DNA of 64,000 bases from Pseudoblastomonas marina (GTDB lineage Bacteria; Pseudomonadota; Alphaproteobacteria; Sphingomonadales; Sphingomonadaceae): the NCBI RefSeq assembly GCF_014641655.1, contig NZ_BMID01000001.1, positions 1,168,427 to 1,232,426 of the forward strand, read 5' to 3'. A model generated the notes under the pieces. That model saw only the letters and a list, made by a program, of their open reading frames with translations, did not search any database and had not been told where the DNA came from. Position numbers and translations under genes: made by a program. Positions within the stretch are counted from its first letter, which is position 1. Every line of letters begins with the position of its first letter. This document shows positions 6,854 through 15,761 of the stretch, in pieces.

Positions 6854-9166
6854 ATGCGGCAGAAGGAACTCAGGATCGCGCTCGTCTGCTATGGCGGCAT
6901 CAGCCTCGCGGTCTACATGCACGGGGTCACCAAGGAAGTGTGGCACCTCGTGCGGGCGAGCTGCCAGTTCCATCGCGAGGGCGGGCAAAAATCGCTCGGT
7001 TTGTCCCCCACAGCAAAGATTTACCTCGAACTCCTCGAACGAATCGAGGCCGAGAAGGGGCTTCGCCTGCGGGTGCTTAGCGATATCCTCGCCGGGGCCA
7101 GCGCGGGCGGGATCAACGCGTTGTTCCTCGCCGAAGCGGTGCATTCCGGCGGCTCGCTCGAACCGCTTACCGATATGTGGCTGGCCGAGGCGGATACCGA
7201 TCGCCTGCTCGATCCCGATGCCCACAAATGGACCCGGTTCGCGAAATCGGCCGCCTCGCCGGTAATCCTCGCATTGCTCAACCGCCCGGGCAACGTGGTC
7301 AGCGAAAGCGTCGCGCCCGAAACCCGCAACGAGGTGCGGCGCAAGCTTTCGCGGCTGATCCGCTCGCGCTGGTTCGCCCCACCCTTCAGCGGGATCCATT
7401 TCAGCCGGTTGATCGACGACGCGCTGGTCAGCATGGCCCAGCAGGCCTGCGGTCCGCGTCTGCTGCCGCCCAAGCACCCGCTCGACGCGCTCGTCACCGC
7501 GACCGATTTCAAGGGTCATCTCGAGACGCTCAACCTCAACAGCCCGAAACAAGTGGTCGAAAGCGAGCACCGGCTCGCGATCGAGTTTCGCGCGTTCGGC
7601 GGCGAGCACCTCGCGGCGCGTCCCGAACTGGTGCTTGCCGCACGCGCGACCGCCAGCTTTCCGGGGGCCTTCCCCGCGCTCCAGCTGGCCGAGATCGACA
7701 AGCTCGTCGCCGAGCGGTCGATCGCCTGGCCGCGGCGCGAGTCCTATCTCAAGAGCCTGCTGCCCGCGCATGCCGAGGCCGGAAACCTCGGCCGCGTCGC
7801 GCTGATCGACGGCTCGGTGCTCAACAATGCGCCGTTCGAACATGTCATTTCGCTGTTGTCGGAACGACCTGCGCAGCGCGAAGTCGATCGCCGCATCGTC
7901 TATATCGACCCGCGCCCGGACCGGGTCGGCCGGGCGCTGCGCGAGGACGACAGCGCGCCGGGTTTCTTCTCGGTGATCTTCGGTTCGCTCTCGACGATTC
8001 CGCGCGAACAGCCGGTGCGAGACAGCCTCGACGAGCTGGCGGGACACTCGCGCGACGTCGAGCGCCTGCGCGACACGGTCGAGGCCTTGCGCCCCGATGT
8101 CAGCGCGACGGTCGAGAAACTGTTCGGTCGCACGCTGTTCCTCGACAAACCGACGGTCCCGCGGCTGACCGCGTGGCGACAAAAGGCGCAGGACGCCGCG
8201 GCGAAGCAGGCGGGCTACGCATTCCAGGGGTACGGCGAGGCCAAGTTCAACGGAATTGTGGCGGGACTGGCCGCGACAATTCACGAAGCCGCGCCCGAAC
8301 TGCGGCTCGAAGTGTCCGCGATCGACGTGCGACTCCACAATTACCTCCGGCGCGAAAAGGGACTGCAGATCTCCGGAGCCAAGGGCGCGGCCAGCGCGGA
8401 GGCGATCGAATTCTTCCGCACCCACGACCTCGCATTCCGCATCCGTCGCCTGCGCCTGCTCGCGCGCCGCCTCACCCGCGACTGGGAAGGCGACGAGGCG
8501 ATCCCCGAAACCGAGCGTGAACGCGCCCGAAGCGCGGTGTTCGAGGCGCTGTCGCTCTATCTCGAGCACGAACCGGCCTCTTCGTTGGGGCCCGATTTCG
8601 CGGAGATCGCCAAGGATTTCACCCGCCACCCGGGCACCGTGCTCAAGGCGATCGGGCAGCGTCGCGACCTCAAGCGGACCGATCTCGCCGTCGACCGCCT
8701 GCTGGCCGATGCCATGATGCAGGTCGGGACCGATCTCAGGCGGCGGATGCTGCTGTCCTATCTCGGGTTCCCGTTCTTCGACACGGTCACGCTGCCGATC
8801 CTCCGCGGCGAAGGCCTGACGGAATTCGATCCCGTAAAGGTCGACCGGATCAGTCCCGACGACGCGCTATCGATCCGCGAGGGCGGGACGCTGGCGACCC
8901 TGCGCGGGATCGAGTTCTACAATTTCGGGGCGTTCTTCAGCCGCAATTATCGCGAGAACGATTACCTGTGGGGACGGCTGCACGGGGGCGAGCGGCTGCT
9001 CGATATCGTCGTGTCGACGCTCGACGAGCCGCTCGACGCGAAGACCATGCGCGCCTTCAAGCGCAGGCTGTTCCACGCCGTGCTCGACGAGGAAGAAGAC
9101 CGCCTCAAGGCCGATCCGGACCTGATCGCGCGGGTCCGCGCCGAAGTCGACGCGCGGATGGGCTAG
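6854..9166 (+). CDS. patatin-like phospholipase (DUF3376-type)
   Basis: 770-aa patatin-fold protein with a Ser-Asp dyad. The nucleophile is S83 in GASAGG (81-86), the aspartate is D319 in LIDGSVLNN, and the oxyanion-hole glycines are in YGGISLAVYMHG (13-24). The long C-terminal half resembles the DUF3376 extension of patatin-related proteins (TIGR03607 group). The likely activity is lipid acyl hydrolysis; substrate and location are unknown, and no signal peptide is seen. The ATG at 6854 follows AAGGGG. It is divergent from radA across the LexA-type box and overlaps dnaJ tail-to-tail by 4 bp. Confidence 0.85.
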   Translation: MRQKELRIALVCYGGISLAVYMHGVTKEVWHLVRASCQFHREGGQKSLGLSPTAKIYLELLERIEAEKGLRLRVLSDILAGASAGGINALFLAEAVHSGGSLEPLTDMWLAEADTDRLLDPDAHKWTRFAKSAASPVILALLNRPGNVVSESVAPETRNEVRRKLSRLIRSRWFAPPFSGIHFSRLIDDALVSMAQQACGPRLLPPKHPLDALVTATDFKGHLETLNLNSPKQVVESEHRLAIEFRAFGGEHLAARPELVLAARATASFPGAFPALQLAEIDKLVAERSIAWPRRESYLKSLLPAHAEAGNLGRVALIDGSVLNNAPFEHVISLLSERPAQREVDRRIVYIDPRPDRVGRALREDDSAPGFFSVIFGSLSTIPREQPVRDSLDELAGHSRDVERLRDTVEALRPDVSATVEKLFGRTLFLDKPTVPRLTAWRQKAQDAAAKQAGYAFQGYGEAKFNGIVAGLAATIHEAAPELRLEVSAIDVRLHNYLRREKGLQISGAKGAASAEAIEFFRTHDLAFRIRRLRLLARRLTRDWEGDEAIPETERERARSAVFEALSLYLEHEPASSLGPDFAEIAKDFTRHPGTVLKAIGQRRDLKRTDLAVDRLLADAMMQVGTDLRRRMLLSYLGFPFFDTVTLPILRGEGLTEFDPVKVDRISPDDALSIREGGTLATLRGIEFYNFGAFFSRNYRENDYLWGRLHGGERLLDIVVSTLDEPLDAKTMRAFKRRLFHAVLDEEEDRLKADPDLIARVRAEVDARMG

Positions 9167-10296
9167 GCCCCGAGCACGTCCTTGATGCGATCGAAGAAGC
9201 CCTTCGATTTCGGGCATTCGTCGCCGGTCTCGGTTTCGCGGAAGCGGGCGAGGATTTCCTTCTGTTCCTTCGACAGCCTGGTCGGCGTCTCGACCACGAT
9301 TTCGGCGATCAGGTCGCCGCGACCGCGCGCCTGCAGCACCGGCATGCCGGCGCCGCGCTTGCGCAGCTGCTTGCCCGACTGGATCCCGGCGGGGATCTCC
9401 ACCGTGATCGTTTCGCCGTCGAGGTTGGGAATGTCGATCGACCCGCCGAGCGCGGCGGTGGTGAAGCTGATCGGGACCTCCGTGACGAGGTTCGAACCGT
9501 CGCGTTCGAACACCTTGTGCGGCTTGATCCGCAGGAAGATGTAGAGATCGCCCGGCGGCGATCCGAACGGCCCCGCCTCACCCTTGCCCGACAGGCGAAT
9601 TCGCGTGCCGGTATCTACGCCCGGGGGAATCGTGACGTCGAGCGTCTGCGGCGCGTCGATCCGTCCCTCCCCGCGACAGTCGCTGCACGGCTTTTCGATC
9701 ACCTGGCCGCGGCCATGGCAATTGGGGCAGGTGCGCTCGACCATGAAGAAGCCCTGCTGGGCGCGGACCTGGCCGACGCCCTTGCAGAGGTTGCAGGTGC
9801 GCATCCCGGTGCCCGGCTCGGCGCCGTCGCCATCGCAGGTCTCGCAGACCTGGCTGGTTTCGATCGTGATCTGCCGCTCGGCGCCGTCGAAGGCCTCGTC
9901 GAGCGTGATTTCCATGTTGTAGCGCAAATCGGCACCGCGGCGCGCCTGCTGGCGCCCGCCACCGCCTCCGGCAAAACCGCCGAAAATGGTCTCGAAGATA
10001 TCGCCGAGATCGGCGAAATCGCCGCCGGGATGGCCGCGTCCGCCCCCGCCGCCCGAGGCGGCCTGGGTGTAGCGTTCGTGTCCGTACTGGTCGTAGGCCG
10101 CCCGCTTCTGCGGGTCCTTGAGGCAGTCATAGGCCTCGCTGATCGCCTTGAATTTGCCCTCGCTCTCGGTGCAGCCCGGATTGCGATCCGGGTGGTGCTG
10201 CATGGCGAGCTTGCGATAGGCGCTCTTGATCGTCGCGCCGTCGGCATTGCGCGCGACGCCGAGCATCTCGTAATAATCGGTGCTGGTGGCTGGCAT
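9163..10296 (-). CDS. dnaJ: chaperone DnaJ
   Basis: 377-aa Hsp40 co-chaperone that stimulates DnaK ATPase. It has a J domain with HPD at 35-37, a Gly-rich linker, and four CxxCxGxG zinc repeats (CETCDGDG, CNLCKGVG, CPNCHGRG, CSDCRGEG), followed by the C-terminal substrate-binding domains. It is downstream of dnaK across a 74-bp gap containing a strong hairpin. The stop codon overlaps the stop of the convergent patatin gene. Confidence 0.98.
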   Translation of the reverse strand: MPATSTDYYEMLGVARNADGATIKSAYRKLAMQHHPDRNPGCTESEGKFKAISEAYDCLKDPQKRAAYDQYGHERYTQAASGGGGGRGHPGGDFADLGDIFETIFGGFAGGGGGRQQARRGADLRYNMEITLDEAFDGAERQITIETSQVCETCDGDGAEPGTGMRTCNLCKGVGQVRAQQGFFMVERTCPNCHGRGQVIEKPCSDCRGEGRIDAPQTLDVTIPPGVDTGTRIRLSGKGEAGPFGSPPGDLYIFLRIKPHKVFERDGSNLVTEVPISFTTAALGGSIDIPNLDGETITVEIPAGIQSGKQLRKRGAGMPVLQARGRGDLIAEIVVETPTRLSKEQKEILARFRETETGDECPKSKGFFDRIKDVLGA

Positions 10297-10309
10297 TTAT
10301 CCCGTCCCC

Positions 10310-10359
10310 GAAACCGTGACGCCACCGATGCGCCGGGCATCGGTGGCGTGACAGGTTTC
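10310..10359 (-). terminator. dnaK-dnaJ intergenic hairpin
   Basis: A perfect 12-bp stem pairs 10319-10330 with 10338-10349 around a 7-base loop. It is extended after a 3-base internal bulge by GAAACC/GGTTTC (10310-10315 and 10354-10359). There is no long T-run, so full termination is unlikely. It may attenuate or stabilise transcripts so that dnaJ is made at a lower level than dnaK (inference). Confidence 0.55.
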
Positions 10360-10370
10360 CATGGTGCGAC

Positions 10371-12308
<1,938 letters not shown>

Positions 12309-12403
12309 TGATTTCCCTACCTGTTTCGTTGTTGGACGCCGCTCTTCGAAGCTCCCGGCAAACCGGCAAGCCCGCATGGGCGGCTCGTGTAATGACCGGC
12401 GCG

Positions 12404-12431
12404 ATATAGGAGGGGTTTTTCTTGTCGCAAG
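12404..12431 (-). promoter_or_regulatory. RpoH (sigma-32) type promoter of dnaK
   Basis: On the minus strand CTTG (12431-12428) is followed after 18 bases by CTATAT (within CCTATAT, 12410-12404). This fits the alphaproteobacterial heat-shock consensus CTTG-N17/18-CYTATNT. It would start transcription about 90 bp before the dnaK ATG. Confidence 0.6.
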
Positions 12432-12480
12432 GGATGCGCCACGCTAGTTCGCGTCTCGGTTTCGACGAAGGACGAATGCG

Positions 12481-12975
12481 ATGCGACAAACGCTGTTGGG
12501 CACCTCCCTGGTGATCGGGCTGGCCATGCTGGCCGCGTGCGACCGCGCGCCCGAGCAGCCCCCGCAGGAACAGTCCGCGATCGAAGGCCCCGACGGCCGC
12601 GAAGGCATCTCGGTCGGCGATGCGCGGCTCGTGCTGCCGCTGGTCGAGGGTCGCCCCGGCGCGCTCTATCTGACGGTTGCCAACGACGGCGCGAGCGCGG
12701 CCGAACTGGCGGCGATCTATGTCGAGGGTGCCGAGCGCGTCGAACTGCATGAAAGTCGCATGGAAGGCGGCGCGATGGCGATGGCCGCGGTGGACGCGAT
12801 CCCGCTCCCGGCCGCGGGATCGGTCGTGCTCGAACAGGGCGGCCTGCACGCAATGGTGTTCGGCCTTGCGCCCGATTTCGATGCCGATAGCACCGAAATC
12901 ACGCTGATCTTCGCCGATGGCGACAAGACCAGCATCGAAGCGCGCGTGACAACGGTCGCAGAGGCGAGCAACTGA
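12481..12975 (+). CDS. PCu(A)C-type periplasmic copper chaperone lipoprotein
   Basis: 164-aa lipoprotein. The signal peptide ends in the lipobox LAAC with the lipidated C20. The copper motif is seen as H90 (ELHES), M101, then 21 residues to H123-x-M125 (GLHAM), as in PCu(A)C chaperones that deliver Cu(I) to the CuA site of cytochrome c oxidase. AAGGA lies just upstream of the ATG. It is divergent from dnaK and abuts the metalloprotease-like gene. No cox genes are in the window, so the recipient is unknown. Confidence 0.88.
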   Translation: MRQTLLGTSLVIGLAMLAACDRAPEQPPQEQSAIEGPDGREGISVGDARLVLPLVEGRPGALYLTVANDGASAAELAAIYVEGAERVELHESRMEGGAMAMAAVDAIPLPAAGSVVLEQGGLHAMVFGLAPDFDADSTEITLIFADGDKTSIEARVTTVAEASN

Positions 12976-13475
12976 ACGAGGCAGCCCCTCTCCCTGCCTG
13001 CCCTATCGGCGGCGAACGCTCGCTGACTCCGGGCGAGGTCGAACTGGCGCGAGGCGTGTTCGGCAGCGCGGTCGATTACGGCAAGGTTCGGATAAGGCGG
13101 CGCAAGTTCATGCCGTTCCAGCCGAAGAAAGTTACCATGGCCCCGCGCGGCCACCTGCATTTCCATCCCCTCGGCGAAGCTTATTGCGACGATTTTTCGT
13201 CCGTGCCGCTGCTCCGCCAAGGCCTCTTCATCCACGAGATGACCCATGTCTGGCAGACCCAGGCGCGCGGCGACTGGTACCTGATCCTCCACCGCCACCC
13301 GTTCTGCCGCTACGATTACGCCCTCAAGCCCGGCCAGCCGCTGCACAGATACGGCATCGAACAGCAGGCCGAGATCGTCAAACACGCGTTCTGGCTGCGC
13401 AACGGCGCGAAGGTCGCCGGTGTCGCCTCGCGCGAGGCCTACGACTTGCTGGTGAGCTTTCCCGATGCAGGCTGA
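12972..13475 (+). CDS. HEMTH-motif putative zinc metalloprotease ("vgr related")
   Basis: Protein of up to 167 aa of a family common in Sphingomonadales and often labelled vgr-related. It carries a zincin-like HEMTH at residues 88-92 and a Phe/His-rich stretch (HLHFHP). The only conventional in-frame start is GTG at 13056, but the reading frame upstream encodes ERSLTPGEVELARG, which looks like native N-terminal sequence. The best upstream candidate is CTG at 12972 overlapping the previous stop as CTGA. I give that start with low certainty. Activity is inferred from the HExxH-like motif only. It overlaps the next gene by 11 bp. Confidence 0.65.
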   Translation: MNEAAPLPACPIGGERSLTPGEVELARGVFGSAVDYGKVRIRRRKFMPFQPKKVTMAPRGHLHFHPLGEAYCDDFSSVPLLRQGLFIHEMTHVWQTQARGDWYLILHRHPFCRYDYALKPGQPLHRYGIEQQAEIVKHAFWLRNGAKVAGVASREAYDLLVSFPDAG

Positions 13476-14109
13476 TCCTGCCGCGCAGATGGCTTCGCGG
13501 GCCGCCGCCGAGCGGATCGTCAAGCGATACAACAATGCGATGTTTGCGGTCGTCGGCGCGTGGGTCGGCGTCGTCGTGCTGTTCTGGTCCCGCGCCCTGG
13601 GGCCCCTGCGACCCTATGATGTTGCCGCACCCGACACGACCGTGTGGCTATGGCTTGCGCTCGGCACGATCCTGGGGGCGGCGGCGACGTGGCTTCCGGG
13701 TGCCTATTACCGGCCACGGGCGTTCGAAATGCGGGGCCGTTTCTACGAAGGTCTCGGGATGAAGGCCCTGCGATCGGTCATCACCGACGGCGACATGATC
13801 ACCCGGGCAGCACGGAGGAAAGACCCGAGCTACCGCAAATACGATTTTTCCGACCGGCTCGAGGGCATCCTCCAGGCGGGGGTGGCGTCCGAGAAATCCC
13901 ACCATGTGTTATGGTGGTTCGGCGTCGCGACGGGTGCCTGTGCGCTGGCTGCCGACTGGACCGGCTGGGCGATCACGCTTCTCGCCTGGAACGTTCTGGC
14001 CAACCTTCTTCCGATGCTCCTGCAGCGCTATACCCGCGCGCGGCTGGCCCGGCTGAAACCGGAACTTGTGGCCGGATTCCTCGCATCGAAAGTCAGCGCA
14101 GGATCATGA
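13465..14109 (+). CDS. CrtO-like membrane acyltransferase candidate
   Basis: 214-aa membrane protein with about four TM segments. Two stretches resemble the glycosyl-4,4'-diaponeurosporenoate acyltransferase (CrtO) family: YYRPRAFEMRGRFYEGLG (about 75-92) and NLLPMLLQRYTRARL (about 182-196). If correct it would attach a fatty acyl group to a carotenoid glycoside or a related lipid; no carotenoid genes are in the window, so the substrate is open. It overlaps the upstream metalloprotease-like gene by 11 bp, so co-expression is likely. The family call rests on remembered motifs, not a search. Confidence 0.5.
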   Translation: MQADPAAQMASRAAAERIVKRYNNAMFAVVGAWVGVVVLFWSRALGPLRPYDVAAPDTTVWLWLALGTILGAAATWLPGAYYRPRAFEMRGRFYEGLGMKALRSVITDGDMITRAARRKDPSYRKYDFSDRLEGILQAGVASEKSHHVLWWFGVATGACALAADWTGWAITLLAWNVLANLLPMLLQRYTRARLARLKPELVAGFLASKVSAGS

Positions 14110-14119
14110 CTCGACCTGA

Positions 14120-14422
14120 TCAACGGCGCCAGTACTGCCGGTAGCCGTCGGTATAGCGGCAGTCATCGTCGAGATAGCCGTTGCGATTGCCGTCGTAGAA
14201 GCCGTCGCAATCGTCGTCCTTGTCGGTGAAATAACCCGCGATCGCGCCGGCTGCGGCACCCACCGCGGCATAGGTCGCGATATCCTCGTCCGTGATCGCA
14301 GCGACCGCGGCGCCGGCCGCGGCGCCGACGGCGGCGCCTTCGATCGTGTAATTCTGGGCGCAGGCCCCGAGCGTGAGGGTGGAAAGAGCGAGCGCCGGGG
14401 CGGCAAGCATCCGAGTTTTCAT
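14120..14422 (-). CDS. glycine-zipper lipoprotein with Asp-rich tail
   Basis: 100-aa predicted outer-membrane or periplasmic lipoprotein. The signal peptide ends LTLGAC with a lipidated cysteine. Two glycine-zipper repeats follow (GAAVGAAAGAAVAA and AAVGAAAGAIAGYF), then an Asp-rich tail (KDDDCDGFYDGNRNGYLDDD) that could bind calcium. GGAG precedes the ATG at 14422. It resembles YMGG/17-kDa-antigen-like lipoproteins in composition; function unknown. Confidence 0.75.
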   Translation of the reverse strand: MKTRMLAAPALALSTLTLGACAQNYTIEGAAVGAAAGAAVAAITDEDIATYAAVGAAAGAIAGYFTDKDDDCDGFYDGNRNGYLDDDCRYTDGYRQYWRR

Positions 14423-14597
14423 CTTTTTTCTCCGTTGTCTCCCTGTTGCAAGTTCTACGGCGGGCATGCCCGAGAGTTCCGGAACTGTCCTTTCCGTAGG
14501 GGAATCCACAGACCCCGCGCTTGAGCGCCGCATCATCATTTGATAGCGATTGTGGGGTCCGGGCGGCCCAACCCGCGCCCGGCGGACATCTGACATC

Positions 14598-15761
14598 ATG
14601 GAGCTTGAAGACTACGGTTTGAGCCGCGAGCGCGGCTATCTTTCGCATTACGAGATCGACGAAATCTCGCTTCCCGAGCAATTCGCCCCGATCGTCGAGG
14701 CGGCGGGCAATCTGTCCGCACTGCTGACCACCGGTCGGGTGCGCCATTTTCTCGATGCGCTGCCCGATCCCGAGATCGGCGAATGGGCCGAAAACGCACC
14801 TGAAGAAGAGGTCCGCACCGCGATGGTGCACTACTCCTTCCTCGTGCAGGCCTATGTCTGGGGCGAGGACGATCCCCCGGCCCACCTGCCCGCCAACCTG
14901 TCGTGCCCGATGTGCGCGCTCGCCGACCGGCTCGGCCAGGCGCCGCTGCTGCCCTATTCGGCCTATGTGCTCGACAACTGGTACCGGCTCGACAAGGACG
15001 GCCCAATCACGCTCGACAATATCGCCATGCACCAGAACTTCCTCGGTGGCGTCGACGAGAACTGGTTCGTGCTGGTCCACGTCGCGATCGAGGCCGAAGC
15101 GGGCGTGCTGCTCGACAATGCGGCCAAGCTGGTCAGCGTGGCGCGCGAAGGCGACACCACCGAGGCGACCCGCCTGCTGCGCGAAATGGACGCCGCGTGG
15201 GAGCGGATCTACGGTCACTTCGGACGCATGACCGAGCGCTGCGATCCCTACGTCTACTTCCATCGCGTGCGGCCTTACATCCATGGCTGGGCCAACAATC
15301 CGGCGCTCGAGGGCGGCGGCCTCGTCTACGAAGGCATGGAGCGCTACGAAGGGAAGCCGCAGGCGTTCCGCGGGCAGACCGGGAGCCAGTCCTCGATCGT
15401 CCCGGCTATGGATGCGCTGTTCCAGGTCGGCCATTCGGACGACCCGCTCAAGAGCTTCCTCGACGAGCTCCACCATTATCGCCCGGTCGAACACCGGCGC
15501 TTCGTCGAAGATCTTGCCAAGAAGTCGACCCTGCGCGAATTCGTCGCGGGTTCGGACGACAAGGCGCTCAAAGAGGCGTTCAACGCCTGTCTCGAACAGT
15601 CGGCGCGGTTCCGCACGCGGCATCTCGAATATGCGGCGAGCTACATCAACAAGCAGGCGGGCAGCATCGCGGGCAACGATCCCGATGTCGGCACCGGCGG
15701 CACGCCCTTCATGAAATATCTGAAGAAGCACCGCGACGAGAACCGCGCGCAGACCGTCTGA
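14598..15761 (+). CDS. indoleamine 2,3-dioxygenase family heme protein
   Basis: 387-aa protein of the IDO/TDO heme superfamily. Likely heme-ligand histidine H342 lies in RTRHLEYAASYI, followed by the glycine-rich GTGGTPFMKYL typical of IDO. SIVPAMDALFQVGH and the preceding region also fit. Known members oxidise L-tryptophan to N-formylkynurenine; no kynurenine genes are nearby. The start is the ATG at 14598. The stop directly abuts the comEC stop with no gap. Confidence 0.82.
   Translation: MELEDYGLSRERGYLSHYEIDEISLPEQFAPIVEAAGNLSALLTTGRVRHFLDALPDPEIGEWAENAPEEEVRTAMVHYSFLVQAYVWGEDDPPAHLPANLSCPMCALADRLGQAPLLPYSAYVLDNWYRLDKDGPITLDNIAMHQNFLGGVDENWFVLVHVAIEAEAGVLLDNAAKLVSVAREGDTTEATRLLREMDAAWERIYGHFGRMTERCDPYVYFHRVRPYIHGWANNPALEGGGLVYEGMERYEGKPQAFRGQTGSQSSIVPAMDALFQVGHSDDPLKSFLDELHHYRPVEHRRFVEDLAKKSTLREFVAGSDDKALKEAFNACLEQSARFRTRHLEYAASYINKQAGSIAGNDPDVGTGGTPFMKYLKKHRDENRAQTV

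Noticed and set aside
14598-15761. Possible tryptophan-to-kynurenine operon around the IDO-like gene
   Set aside because: No kynurenine formamidase, kynureninase or related gene is adjacent; neighbours are a lipoprotein and comEC.
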